Shown here: piece by piece, positions 21,992-38,931 of the stretch
How positions within the stretch are numbered: the first letter of the stretch is position 1
How the letters are laid out: each line of letters opens with the position of its first letter
Assembly: GCF_014529535.1 (NCBI RefSeq)
Contig: NW_023503509.1
Span: 1,116,001 to 1,180,000 of the forward strand
Direction of reading: 5' to 3'
Source of the DNA: Bradysia coprophila
Taxonomy: Eukaryota > Arthropoda > Insecta > Diptera > Sciaridae
Length of the DNA: 64,000 nucleotides
Notes under the pieces: generated by a model
What the model was told of the DNA's origin: nothing
Databases searched by the model: none
The model's input: only the letters and a program-made list of their open reading frames with translations
Program-made: the position numbers and the translations under genes

Positions 21992-22262
21992 AAGTGTGAC
22001 TTGTCGACACGATTATTAAATACGAATTAGTTAAAGGGAAGTGGAAGTAGCTAATCCATTGTTCGTTTGATCAACATCCGAATTCGTATTTCATGTTATG
22101 ATAATTGTCTTCTAATTGCTCGGCCAACGAAACGAAAATCTTTTTCATTAGTAAGTTTTTATATTTTATATTCTGTATTCATTTTTATACGATTTATTAA
22201 AACAGTGTAAAGTAATAGATTACGATTGATCATTAAAATCAATCTTTTTCAAAGAAGGGTGG

Positions 22263-22425
22263 TGTAGTATAAAATACCTAAGATCCTCCACTACACTTTA
22301 TTAATATAATGTAAGTGGGGAGAGCGTATGCACTCTCTCCTTATACTAACCAGTTGAGTTGAATAAACAGTTATAATACAACCATCAAAGAACATAGTTT
22401 ATTCTTATACTATAATCTCAAGATT
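22263..22425 (+). repeat. 3' LTR of the gypsy remnant
   Basis: It starts TGTAGTATAAAATACC directly after the polypurine tract. It contains an AATAAA signal near 22361, and ends near TTATACTATAAT, roughly inverse to its start. The exact right edge is uncertain because no 5' LTR is present for comparison. Confidence 0.65.
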
Positions 22426-22785
22426 TTCTTGAGTTATGTTAACTTCACCCGGAACATATCCTCTGCATAAAAACGATACAAACAAGACAAATTTAGTAAC
22501 ACTCGTTCCGCTACGCTCGCTACGCTGCACTAGTTACAGATGTTGTTTTGTTTATATTGCGCTAGTATAACATATCAGGATCTCTAACGCCAGAATTTTG
22601 AATGTCTAATGAATGTTTTGGAAGCAACGCATGACGATATGGACAGAAAGTTGAGCCCATAAATGTTGGAGTAAGAAGTAAAAGGCATTCACTGACATCA
22701 GATTCAGAAAATAAGGTCCAGAGTTGTTATCTGTTTAAGTAAATTAAGAAGGCGTCTGTTGTTATTGTACTCAAAGTGATACGAG
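22426..22785. promoter_or_regulatory. Upstream region of the DEAD-box gene
   Basis: No other gene lies between the gypsy LTR and the helicase start, so the promoter should be here. A GCTACGCTCGCTACGCTGC phrase at about 22509-22527 is a simple repeat. I see no confident TATA box. Confidence 0.35.
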
Positions 22786-28226
<5,441 letters not shown>

Positions 28227-29074
28227 GCTGTTTCGGACAGTGAAAGCAATTGAAAATGGCATCAAAGTTCATAAAACAATTAAAATTTTCGTTTATCAAC
28301 TGAAGTAGACGGAAAACTTCAAATGTTAAGTCGCAAAAATCTATGAATTCTCAGATTAAATGTTTTCGTTCGAATCACGTCGAACAGCGGAATTATTATT
28401 TGTAAATACACCACAGTCGAAGCGACATGATATTTTGATGAACAAGCTTTACTTTGCAAAAAAATGGAAATCGTAACAAAGATATCCACAAATCATTGAG
28501 CCATTTGATTCTTAATTGATTAAAGTAAAAAAGAAAAATTAATAAAAATCAAAAAAAAAGTATTTTTTCCTCATTGACATGGTGATTGGAGCCATGTCCG
28601 AAAAAACTTTATGACTAAAGACAAGTATTGCATGGTATAGCGCCGAGATACTTCGCACGATCACTTACGAAACATGCGAACTGGATGCTAGCTTGAATTT
28701 ATTTGTGCGTCCTTTTGTTAAGCTGCATTCGAAGTGGTCTTAAAACGTGATGTTGTAGAATAGTCTCGATATGCATCGTAATTTCATTGGGATTTTCACA
28801 CCCGAGGAATCACAGTATCCAACATCTTATATTGGTTGGATTACACATAATCCAAAAATTCCAATCCAAATTCATTGTTTGTTTCACATGCGATGTCGAC
28901 GTTGTATTTGCCACACGTATCGTAATGTTGTACTAATGTGGTAGTTGTGTGTAACAAATTATTTGTTGGATCTTCATTACATCTCGCATTCGTCTTTCGT
29001 GGAAAGTAAGCTCGATTCAGTTCCATAATGTGAGTAATATCTCGTCCACCATCAATACTTGGCTTTTAATACGA

Positions 29075-29076
<2 letters not shown>
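28227..29076 (+). terminator. 3' UTR of the DEAD-box gene and downstream flank
   Basis: An AATAAA at about 28541, followed by an A-rich stretch, is the best poly(A) signal after the stop at 28226. The rest (28600-29076) has no gene that I can support. Confidence 0.55.

Positions 29077-29150
<74 letters not shown>
29077..29150. repeat. (AT)n microsatellite, about 37 units
   Basis: An uninterrupted AT dinucleotide run of about 74 bp. Frames reading through it (Ile-Tyr repeats) on both strands are artefacts. Confidence 0.97.
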
Positions 29151-29153
<3 letters not shown>

Positions 29154-30450
29154 CGTCGATTGAACAATTTGGTTCGTTCCATATCAGAAATATTACTTTA
29201 AAGGCTGGTATACACATCGATCGAACGAAAAAAAAATAGTTCCGTTGACGGAATAATTTTGTGGAATTTAACGAAACATTTCCGTTCGTGGGGCTGCCTA
29301 AAATAGACGAAATAAATCAGTTACAACAACAAGAAAATCAAAAAATTGATTTTATGAAGGAAAATAGTTTCAGAATTTCAACTTCAATTTAGATTATATT
29401 CACAAACTGTCATCAATTTTTGTTGTGCTAAACTTTTCCGAATGCCACGGCATGTAAAAAAAATTAGCTGAAGCGATAATTAACTGTAGAACGAAAGCTC
29501 ATTTTGTTGGTTCCGTCATTTTATACAAAGTCCACGCGTAACTAATTTTTTGTGGAACACGATTCTGAGCTCAAGCTAAATACTGTCAAAGAAGGGTCTA
29601 CAAGGTTCGTATGGTGGATCTCGTATTCTTAACAATCTGTGCAACTTTCAACCGAAACGAATTTTTGCAAGATTCTATGAAGGATCCCTTGTGGAACCTT
29701 ATCGACCTACGCCTCGATATATATACTAGCCTTTAGAAATAATTCTTATGGGCGCTGACAGGTCTATTAAACGTTGTCTGTTTAGAAAATAATAATAAAC
29801 AAATATCTCCGCCGTCAGAGGATTTTTTTAAATCCTTTGTGGACAAATGTACTGTTTAATTTTGCAAGGTTCTGAAGGAACAGGTAAAGACAAGTGTCTT
29901 AACCTGTTCTTTCGGAGTCTTACAATTTTTTTTCACTTTAAATTCGAGATATCCATCATGTATTAACTCACCGCCACTTAGACGAAATTATTGCTGCTCA
30001 ATTTTTTGTTTTGTTTATGAAAATATTTCTTCTTAGGTTCATATGTTTTCGACAAACGGATCGAGATAACTTTTCGAATGGTCAGTAATAAGATGTTCTG
30101 CTTTTATGGAGAGTACATTGATCAAGAGTATTGTATTGAAGGTAGCTTAAGATTGCAGTATGTTACAATAAATTTGCATAAAAGTCTAGTTAATCAAAGG
30201 TCTTTCATTGTATAAGCAACCATCGGATTCCAAGAGCGATAATAGTTATTCATCTAGCAAGTGTCGTACGATTATCAACAACAACGATACAAAACAATTG
30301 ATGAGTTTTTACTTCTGACATGTCCACGAGAATCAAATGACGCTACAGGTTTTTTATGGGAGAAACACTTTAAAATCCGCTAATCCCTAAAATCCCTATC
30401 GTTTAAAACGTTTAAAACTAATAATATAAATGATATGGTTTAGCTACATA
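29151..30450. other. No gene seen; one imperfect hairpin
   Basis: The only structure I find is an imperfect hairpin at 29863-29925. One arm contains AAGGTTCTGAAGGAACAGGT, and its inverse contains AACCTGTTCTTTCGGAGTCT. Related words (TTCAGAACCTTGG, GTTCTGACAGAACC) occur at 15247-15262 and 57539-57555, so it may be a small dispersed element. Confidence 0.55.
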
Positions 30451-30455
30451 CGGTA

Positions 30456-31142
30456 TCACAGTGTTCCAAAACGTTACTGCCACATTCATAAATCTATTTT
30501 TGACATCAGTACGTCACTTTGCGACCCCTTTATGTCCGGAATTACCCTACAGTAACAGTAGACTTTCGAAAAACCAAGAAAAATTTTTGTTGGTTTTTTG
30601 GGTTTTGGAGCCCATTTTCCCCGTGAGGGGTTTGTAAATTTTCCATGTTAAATATAAAAATCCTAAGGACGTTGCAACTTGCATTGAGACACCTCAAGCA
30701 TACTCCTTATGGTATTTTCTATGTTCCCCTGCCTCTCGCCTTCACTTACTACTGCAGAAATGTTAGAGACAACGATTTTATTTCATGAGGCTTTTTTGAA
30801 TTTTCTTGGTTATTGATGAAAATGTGGAATAAGAGATCTGTTTTACAGCGATTGGTGAGCAGGTAGGTTCGGGAACATAGAAAATACCATAAGGAGTATG
30901 CTTGAGGTGTCTCAATGCAAGTTGCAACGTCCTTAGGATTTTTATATTTAACATGGAAAATTTACAAACCCCTCACGGGGAAAATGGGCTCCAAAACCCA
31001 AAAAACCAACAAAAATTTTTCTTGGTTTTTCGAAAGTCTACTGTTACTGTAGGGTAATTCCGGACATAAAGGGGTCGCAAAGTGACGTACTGATGTCAAA
31101 AATAGATTTATGAATGTGGCAGTAACGTTTTGGAACACTGTG
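30456..31142. mobile_element. Foldback element with identical 272-bp arms and CACAGTG ends
   Basis: The arms 30457-30728 and 30871-31142 are inverted copies. I found no mismatch when comparing them by eye. Each arm starts CACAGTGTTCCAAAACGTTA. The 142-bp centre is not repeated. CGGTA occurs directly before (30451-30455) and after (31143-31147), a likely 5-bp target duplication allowing one extra T on the left. The CACAGTG end plus 5-bp duplication is the pattern expected of Transib-like elements, whose ends match the V(D)J heptamer. No transposase is encoded, so it would be mobilised in trans. Confidence 0.85.
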
Positions 31143-31149
31143 CGGTACA

Positions 31150-31592
31150 GAGGGATTCTTCTGAAAAACAGAAGACCGAAATCGGACGCATTTTCTATTG
31201 GAATTTTTTATATGTGCCCAGTAAAGTATTCGACCACAGAAGCCAAAACCAGTTTCAAAAAAATTCTTCGAAGCTGGTATGGCTGGTGCGAGGCGATCAA
31301 AAACCGAAAACGAACACTTTTCTTACAAAAATTTCTCCAGTTACACCGTACAGGGTCGTGTGGGGTGACATAAGAAAGGTAATTGCATGTACTTCCGGGG
31401 CAAATAGGGTCTTATTGGGTTTAAAATTCATCCCCATTGAGATATGTACAGTTGAAGTTTTACACTGAAAAAAGACTTACACTTTTCTTACAGAAATTTC
31501 TCGAGGTACTGGGCACTTTACTGGGCCCATATAAAAAATTCCAATAGAAAGTGCGTCCGATTTTGGTTTTCTGTTTTTCAGAAGAATCCCTC
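31150..31592. mobile_element. 443-bp inverted-repeat element with about 80-bp ends
   Basis: The left end GAGGGATTCTTCTGAAAAAC and its following 60 bp return inverted at 31515-31592. The middle resembles 5745-6045. It abuts the foldback at 30456-31142. The frames within it (31110-31468) are not genes. Confidence 0.82.
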
Positions 31593-31892
31593 ACACTTTC
31601 AAGAAAAGCAGTAACAGTATCTGGTGATAATATGGTTTGTCGTTTGTAAATGTTTGTACGGTATGACTTCTACCGTTTTCTTTTAATAGAATTTATTGAT
31701 TTAATAATTATTCTCATGTTCACAATAGTCTTTGCTATATTTTTATATTAACAAGTCAGAAGTCGGTGCTGTAAGCGGTTGAATCGGTGAGCTTCCAATT
31801 ATCGTCATTTAGCAAATATTTTCTGCAAAATGAAGCTCATTAGCGTCTATTATTAAAGTGAATATTTAAATGCAGAAACGGGACATGTTGCA
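31593..31892. other. No gene seen
   Basis: Unremarkable AT-rich spacer between two inverted-repeat elements. Confidence 0.5.
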
Positions 31893-32042
31893 TTAGCGAA
31901 TTATAAGGAAAGTGAAATTTCATTCGTTTAACTTCGTTTCGAATAGTCTGACGATGTTCAGACTATCAAAAACTTCTATCGACATCGTCAGACTCTTCGA
32001 GACTTAACGAATCAAATTTCGTTTTTCTTATGATCCGCTAAT
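31893..32042. mobile_element. MITE that supplies the end of the CRAL-TRIO gene
   Basis: The left arm (TTAGCGAATTATAAGGAAAG ... AGTCTGACGATG) and right arm (CATCGTCAGACT ... TTATGATCCGCTAA) are inverted copies of about 60 bp, with a short loop. The right arm overlaps the last codons of the CRAL-TRIO reading frame on the minus strand (stop at 32028-32030). No coding capacity of its own. Confidence 0.8.
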
Positions 32043-32995
32043 ATGACATGTCACCTTTCTGCGTTCAGCTATGGATCCGTACCGTTTAGTTTTAAATACC
32101 GTTAACCAATTGGCATACAGATCATCCATCGATTTTTCAGTACCGCCATAATCAATCGGTAACACTTCTTTCTCGATGAAACTGAGCAATCCGTCACCCG
32201 TACGGTGAAATTGAAGACGATCGCTTACTCGTTTTGATAGAATTGGTTTGACCATGGCCACCACACCATCGAGAACGGTTGACGTGTTAACCACATGATT
32301 GCAGACTAATTTTGCGGGCGGTCCTTCTTGCAAGAATTTTGTGTAAAACAGGAACGTTTTAACATTCTTCGATAGATCCAGAAATTGTTTAAAACTGTAA
32401 CCGTCAACGTCCAGAACGAATATTTCACCATCGACGAAACCGTTGTCATTGTCGTAAATTGTATAGTTAGCATCAAACATCATGAGAGCGGTTTTGATTA
32501 CATGCACACTGTCATACAGACCCGTATCACATTTAGGGAACCGAATTATCGTCACTTTGTAGTTTTCTTTGGTAAGTTTCGGGAGCGGTACGAATTGACT
32601 GTTCAAAATGGAAACAAGAACAATTTGAATCGACCTCGGGAATGGAAATTTGATTAATCAAATGGAAACTTACAATGTACTGCAAGCATTCTGCACCTCA
32701 GTGGAGTCAATGTCACGATTTTCAAATAGGTACGGTGCCTTTTGTCGCATCTCAAGGCTATGCTTTAGTAGTCTAAAGGCATTATCGACGTCATTGTCAT
32801 TGATTTTCAAATATCGCTCCAGCAGTACCTGGTCTGAAAGAGAAATCTGCATTATAGTTCTGGTCGAGTAAAATCTTGTATTGTTGAAAGCGTACTGAGT
32901 GACTCAGGAAAGTTTGGTTCATTGTCAATTCGAGACATGAATTCCGTAAATTTTTCCGTATCCGGCATGTTACTCTTTTTCACTGAATTATTCAT
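32028..32995 (-). CDS. CRAL-TRIO lipid-binding protein (alpha-tocopherol transfer-like)
   Basis: This is a cytosolic carrier of the SEC14/CRAL-TRIO family, which binds hydrophobic ligands such as retinoids, tocopherol or phosphoinositides. Minus-strand exons in coding order: 32995-32896, 32833-32674 and 32598-32028, giving 276 residues. The N-terminal helical CRAL-TRIO_N part reads LLERYLKINDNDVDNAFRLL. The lipid-binding domain includes YKVTIIRFPKCD, EIFVLDVDGYSF and the late signature LPIDYGGTEKSMDDL. The ligand cannot be told from sequence. The last few codons (ISGS) and the stop lie in the MITE at 31893-32042, so the original C-terminus was replaced. Introns are short (62-75 bp). Confidence 0.9.
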
Positions 32996-34542
32996 TTTTA
33001 TTTGGTAATAGTTCCTAACTTATCCGTGTAATCAACTACAAACACAGTAAATAACTGATTACGATTTCTTACTAACTTATTGATGACAAACGCATTTTTC
33101 TTGGCTTATAAAAAAACTTCAGGTTTTCGCTTATCTCATTTTTTATCAATAAAATCGACACAGGGTGTGTGAACTACTGATACGATATAGTAGGAACGGT
33201 TAAGACATCTTCTATCGACAGCGACGACAAAATTAAGCCAATAAGCCAATGATATGTAGACATCACAATTATTACAAAAAGATTTGGTTGTTTTCTGCGT
33301 TCTTCAATTACTCATTTTTTTACTCTCTGTGATTCAGGGCCTATTTTTGGCAATTTCAGTTAAGGAATTTTATAAAATTTCATTCGTAAAAATAGGCTCT
33401 GCTGTGATCTAGTTTACATTATTCATTTATGTTTCATTTAGCCTTTCATTTGTTTAGATGTTTATGTGATCGACAATTATGCTTCGTCTTCCACTGTTAT
33501 TCACTAAACAATCTGTTTACAATAAAAAACGCAGCATAATTGTTGATCCTATCAACACAAAATTTCTCGCGTGTTTTCGGCCAAACCAATTGTAATTAAT
33601 ACACGCGTAGTTGATAGTACTGTCTCAGTAGAACTGAATATATTCGTTGACACATTTACAGTGTGTTAGAACACTAGACAGTAGATTAGTGAAGAGAGGA
33701 AAAGAGAATAAGCAATCCAATCAAACAATGCCATTGCATTCTACAATATCCTGAGTGTGAATGTTCGTGGATCGAGTGGAGCCAACGCACTCCAAGAACA
33801 GAAAGTACTTCGTACGGGTCTGAAAATTTGTTCAGACACAAGTTATTGGAGCGCGTTGATGGAGCCGAAGGGTAAACGAGTGAAATTATTTTGCCATTGG
33901 CGTTGGGTACATAGCCACATTACGAAAAGTCTCGAAGTACATTTCTAAAATGTGTCAACCCCTGACCACGCTTATTCAGGCGAAAGATCGGCGCTGCTGA
34001 GTGTTAGTGACGGAAAACGAGTTTCCGATGGGTGTTGCGACTAAAATGACTAACATAATGTAGTTTTCATTAATAATCTATTTATTGTCATTTACTATGC
34101 TATTCCTATGTAGTTTCCAAGGTATATATAGTGCGAAGGTAATGCCATTCACACGCGCGGTCTAGCATATTAGTTCGATGCCAACGACATCTTTTTTAAA
34201 ATGGTTGACTACGATTTACTTGTGTTTCACAAAATATTTTGACTATCTCACAACAGATGGCCCGACTTTCTAATCTGATTCGGTTATATATGGTATTACC
34301 TCCACACCATATTAACCTTGGTAGTTTCGATGTTATCACTTTGTTGCTCTCAGGTGTGCTTGGTCAGAATAAAAATTCCCAAACGAAAACTTGTTCAGAT
34401 TGATATCGCCAAAACTTGGTGTCTTTTACTTTTTTTTACTAATTGTGCACCTTCGGTGTAAATAGGTAAGAGCGAGGACATGTCATAGGGTAGGGAAAAC
34501 ACTTTAATAGGATAGGATAGGATAGGGTAATAGGACTTTAAT
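32996..34542. other. Intergenic; one mini-MITE and a GGATAG microsatellite
   Basis: Upstream of the CRAL-TRIO gene no further gene is supported. It contains a 76-bp CAACGCACT-family element (33783-33858) and a short GATAG tandem (about 34506-34526). Confidence 0.5.
33783..33858. mobile_element. Minimal CAACGCACT-family MITE, 76 bp
   Basis: It starts CAACGCACTCCAAGAACAG and ends TTATTGGAGCGCGTTG. It is little more than two ends and is the shortest copy of the family in the window. Confidence 0.7.
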
Positions 34543-34822
34543 AGTAAACAATGAAAGTATGGTCAATTTTCACACAGTACTGCTGGCCTGCAACAGAACC
34601 TATCCGCGAAACCGACTATAAGGTCCAGGAACGAACCAATTTTTACGACTTTTTACGTCGTGCAACTTCCTGGCTTGCAACGCAATTTATCTGAGGTTAT
34701 GTTTACATGGGAGGATAGAGAGAGTGTCCAGCTACAACACCTCAAAGTCGGTTTCGCGGATAGGTTCTGTTGCAGGCCAGCAGTATTGAGTGAAAATTGA
34801 CCATACTTTCGTTGTTTACTCC
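34543..34822. mobile_element. 280-bp MITE with about 75-bp inverted ends
   Basis: The left end AGTAAACAATGAAAGTATGG continues through CTGCTGGCCTGCAACAGAAC to AACCGAC. The same sequence returns inverted at about 34745-34822 with few mismatches. The centre is unrelated. No coding capacity. Confidence 0.85.
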
Positions 34823-35395
34823 CGAACGTGCAGTGGTACCGACCCGTGCCGAACTCTAATCATAGGTCGTTTAGAGGCGCACACTCGCACAACATTTCAA
34901 CTTTTAAGAATTCGTCTATCTCGAGTTAATCGTATTAAAGTGTTTTCTCTACCCTTTGACATGATATCACTTCTCACGTGTTCACTCCGGAAATGGGAAA
35001 CTAACAGCTAACAACAAACTAACGCGCCATAGCTCGCCCGGATGGCCGAACCATTGTATTTATTTTCGCTATACTTGGTTCAAGTTTTGGCGATATCACT
35101 CTTAACTTGTATCAAATCTACTATTGATGTGAGTAGTGCGAGCTGACCACTAATAAATTATCCAATGGCAGTGTCAGCACAAGGTGAGTACTACGTCGCC
35201 GGAATGACGAAAATAAGCATATGAAACAACAAGGTTCGCAGTTCGCACTGATGTATTTTTGATAAAAAAGATCTTATCGCATCTCAGATAACTTCTGATC
35301 AAAAAATGTTGATTATCTACCTGAGTCAGATCATTCGATCGTTTTATTCAGAGTGAATCGCACGTTTTTCACAATTTTGATAACGAAATACTATA
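34823..35395 (+). promoter_or_regulatory. Upstream region of the MFS transporter
   Basis: No gene is seen. The promoter of the transporter should be here. TGAATCGCACG at about 35354 is not a recognised element, and no clear TATA box is found. Confidence 0.3.
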
Positions 35396-37199
35396 ATGGA
35401 GCAAACAGAACCCAACAAGAAATGTAAGTGAATCCGGTGGTAGAATGTTAGCAAAAATGAAATTCTCGTTGTTATTTGGAACAGGTGGATGGAAGCGTCA
35501 TATAATTGTCGTAATGATCCTGTTCGGCATCATAAATAGTTCACAAATGCGATCCTTACTACCTGTTGCCATAACCCAAATGGTTGAACCTATCCCAACT
35601 GTTGTAACCAAGAAACTTGATGTTTCAATTTGCCCATCACCCGAACATAACGTCACCAAAATCAGTCCAGTAAATATCTCCACAGTCAATTCTAAAATCC
35701 AACAAAACATGACGAGATTCAAATGGTCACAAGAAATGCAGGGAGTGATATTGTCAGCTATCTTTTATGGATACACGGCCGGTCATATACCGGCGGGATT
35801 GATGGTGCAAAAGATTGGAGCAAAAATGGTATTTCTTGCATCGATTTTATGCTCATCAGTACTCACTCTGATAACACCTATTGGTGTAGAGCTTGGTGGA
35901 GTTTGGACGATGATATTTTTGCGAGTTCTGATGGGACTCTTTCAAGGTGGAATATTTCCATCAGCGATTACACTCATTTCGTCATGGATACCAATCAGTG
36001 AGCGTGGTCTTGCGTCAGCAACAGCATTCAGTGGCACATCAGTCTGTCAACCTATACGAGTGTTCTCGTTGAATTTTGATTTGTGATTTCACATCTCCAC
36101 TTTCCAGGCTGGCATAATTCTTGGGACCTATTTCTCCGGGCTTTTGCTTCATCACTTTGATGGCTGGAGTTCCGTCTTTTATGTTTTTGGAGCCATTGGT
36201 CTCATTTCGTCCGGAATATTTGTGAGCTCGTGAATGATCTTTTGAATTTCTGTTTCATATCGACCTTCATTGTTAGGCTTTCTTGTGTTATGACAGCCCA
36301 GAGCAACATCCGTTTATCGACAGAGACGAACAAGAATATCTACGAATGGAGCTCAGACAAATTAGTGGAAGAAAACCTTCGATACCTTGGAAAGTTCTCC
36401 TCACAAGTCCACCAGTTTTAGCTTTAATTTGCACTCAGGTATAAAGATCTGATCCCGCTAGCTCAACAGAAATCTGAGTTCATCTCACTCTTCTAGGCAT
36501 GTCACGACTTTTCTTTCTACATCATTTTGTCAGACCTACCAAAATATATGAACGATGTGCTGCACGTGTCAATCAAAGACAATGGTCTGTACTCGTCGAT
36601 ACCGCACATGTTCCGAATTCTTTCGACATTCATCTTCGGTTACATCAACGACTGGATCACTTCAACAGCATGTTTATCAATGACAAACACAAGAAAGTTG
36701 TTCGTAGTGATTGCGTCAATCATTCCAGCAATTTTTACAATGATGGCCTCATATGTTGGCTGTAATGAAATCTTAGCGGTGACTGCATTCGCGATTTCAG
36801 TGGCTTCACTAGGACCAAAATTAGTGGCCAGCAACATTAATCCAATGGATTTAAGTCCGAACTTTGCTTCAATCATAGCTGCACTGTCCGTTGGTACCGG
36901 ATCTGTGTGCGGTATTGTAGCGCCCACTGCCGTTGGTCTAATGACGCCGAATGTATGCAAATTCACGTCTTTGTCTATCAATATACTTTGAGTATAACGC
37001 AAAATTGTTCTAGTCGCTGCTATCTGAATGGCGTTTAGTATTTTGGATCACCGCCGGCCTTCACGTTTTTAAGGCAATCGTATTTTCCGTTTGGGGTACG
37101 GCTGATCGTCAGCCTTGGGATACACCTAAAGTCTCAATTAGTGAATCGCCGAACAGTGAAGAAACCGAGAAATTAGCCGATAACGTTGAGATGAAGTAA
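35396..37199 (+). CDS. SLC17-type major facilitator (anion/phosphate cotransporter-like)
   Basis: This is a 12-helix major facilitator of the SLC17 type (inorganic phosphate, sialin and vesicular anion carriers). Exons: 35396-35423, 35485-36041, 36108-36221, 36277-36438, 36497-36952 and 37014-37199, giving 500 residues. The N-terminus WKRHIIVVMILFGIINSSQM opens helix 1. A glycosylatable luminal loop follows (NVT, NIS and NMT sites). Then come the family segments SQEMQGVILSAIFYGY, GGIFPSAITLISSWIP, ERGLASA and SGTSAGIILGTYFSGLL. Cytoplasmic loop: FLCYDSPEQHPFIDRDEQEY. Later: ACHDFSFYIILSDLPKYMND and APTAVGLMTPN. The tail is acidic. An in-frame ATG at 35445 before exon 2 could give an alternative N-terminus if that intron is retained. 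The substrate is not predictable. Confidence 0.93.
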
Positions 37200-38504
37200 T
37201 GTCGGTGTCGTATGCAAACATAATTTAAGGTTTGTAAAATATCATGTAATTTAAGTAAATAGCCGGTGAGTAAAGCACACAATATACCAAAATGAGCATC
37301 AGTCATTCACTAATCCTACACGCGTTTGAGATATTTATGATCAAAGTGTTATCTGCCTGTGTGAACAGAGATCTCGCAGACCAAATTGTTTTACCGTCAC
37401 ACTTAAAGTTGGTAAGTAGTACGTTAGTAACTGCTGGAATAAAAAACATCACAACCTCATAAAGTGATCTACTTAGTAACAGCGACGTTTGTATTCCTTG
37501 AAAATAATATTAATTTTTCTAAAAGTAAGATGGAATTCGATATTTCACTAGTAAAACAAATGAATTGGAGTTCCCCATCGCCGAATTTTTGTATGTCGTA
37601 TGTGTGTGAGAGTGAATAGAGAGAGAAAGTGAGTGATGATCGCTGAGAACAACGCATTTTTGAGTCACACTATTATGGTACCATTTTCGGTGTATTTAAC
37701 ATGGCATTGGCATATGTTGAATTTGACACTTCATATGTTTTCCATCTATACCGACTACTGAATCAAGACCAAAGATCATGTTTGTATCAACCGGACACCC
37801 AAAAGACAGTAGAAATAATTGTTTATAATCGTGTTTGAGTGAAAATAATATTATTTTGAACATTAATTAATCTCAAAAACAAAGCCACTGTACAATATAA
37901 GTAATTTTCACAGTGTTCCTAGTGAATCCAATTTTCCAATTGGGGGGTTGGGGGGGCAAAAGCCGTTAAAAAAATATTTTGTATGGGAAAATTTAAGAAA
38001 ATGCCAAATTTTGAAAATCCCAGTGTGGGCAATGCCCCTGCTGCCCCCCCCCCCTAGCTACGGGCCTGAGTGGAATCTTTAGAAGTAATTGGTAATTTTG
38101 TTAAAACTTTCATTCAATATTGAAGAGTCGCGGGAAGAGGGAAAGTGACATGTACTATTTTTGAGGAATCAATTTTTTTTTTAGAAATTTGAAGAAATTT
38201 AGAGAAATATTTGAGAAACCGATTTCTCAAAAATAGTCCCAAGTTTCTGGGAAGTTATCGTATATTGTCTGTTCATTGTACCATCAGCACCATCACTAGG
38301 AATATTGGTAATAATAACGGGTCATCGACTTAGAAACCGACCAAATATATTTAAAAATGAAGGGACTATTCACTCCAAGTATACCTCCGACGCATAGTCT
38401 ATTTCTGAATTAATACCTCTTCAAGTCAGTCTCTGAGTTCGGGAATTTACATTTATTTCATCCACAAAAAAGTGCAAATCAGCAAATCGAAAGGAAACGG
38501 CTAT
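37200..38504. repeat. Intergenic; poly-G/poly-C ended repeat
   Basis: A block at about 37942-38069 starts with a G-run, has GGGGGGGCAAAAGCC near its left end, and finishes with GCCCCCCCCCCCCTAGCTAC. It looks like a small inverted-ended element. Nothing else is recognised. Confidence 0.5.
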
Positions 38505-38645
38505 TCATCTGTTATCGACAACGACGACAATAATAATGACAAGCTCTGGGTAATATAGTCTTATATATAGTAAAAAGCATGTTTAAAAAAATGAAGTACA
38601 AGATGTGAAATCAACAGATTAAAAGTTCTTTGATCGATGTAAGTA
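38505..38645 (-). repeat. Dispersed repeat family A, copy inverted
   Basis: It contains CTGTTATCGACAACGACGAC, then GACAAGCTC and AATGAAGTACAAGATG, in the same order as 52285-52475. Confidence 0.65.
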
Positions 38646-38744
38646 ATAGGAGAATGGAGTTTAGAAACTAAGGGTAAAATCTGTTAAGTACTTTAGTACT
38701 TTTCTTCATAAAAAGACTGCTGTCACTGAATTATTTTTTCATGA

Positions 38745-38890
38745 ACAAACTTCACTGCAGTGACATTTCATGGGAATGAATCAATGTGAAGTTGTTACAC
38801 ACAAAAATAGTACAGTGAGAATGAAGTACTATAAAAAAATGTGGCGCCTCTACAGGCCAACCGACTAGGCGAATAGACCCCATAATAATA
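38745..38890. repeat. Dispersed repeat shared with 41650-41785
   Basis: The two loci share AACTTCACTGCAGTGAC-type and GTGAAGTTGTTACACAC-type words, a GAATGAAGTACT-type word, then GTGGCGCCTC or GTAGCGTCTC, in the same order. They are imperfect and non-coding. The partner copy is at 41650-41785. Confidence 0.5.
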
Positions 38891-38931
38891 CTGGTCATAT
38901 ACTTGCCGTCTGTAACAGGTTGAATTACAAC

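Larger units (their letters stand above)
19895..22425 (+). mobile_element. 5'-truncated Ty3/Gypsy LTR retrotransposon
   Basis: The remnant starts abruptly inside the end of the reverse transcriptase (FIRNFSTITQPITRLTRK) at about 19900. It continues through RNase H and integrase to a polypurine tract (AAAGAAGGGTGG, 22251-22262) and the 3' LTR. No gag, protease, RT core or 5' LTR is seen. The element cannot move by itself. The open frame suggests a rather recent truncation. Confidence 0.88.

Noticed and set aside
29017-29239. Frames on both strands with Ile-Tyr repeats
   Set aside because: They only read through the (AT)n microsatellite.
30456-31468. Short frames over the foldback and the 31150 element
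   Set aside because: They lie in inverted repeat arms, have no domain, and change between copies.
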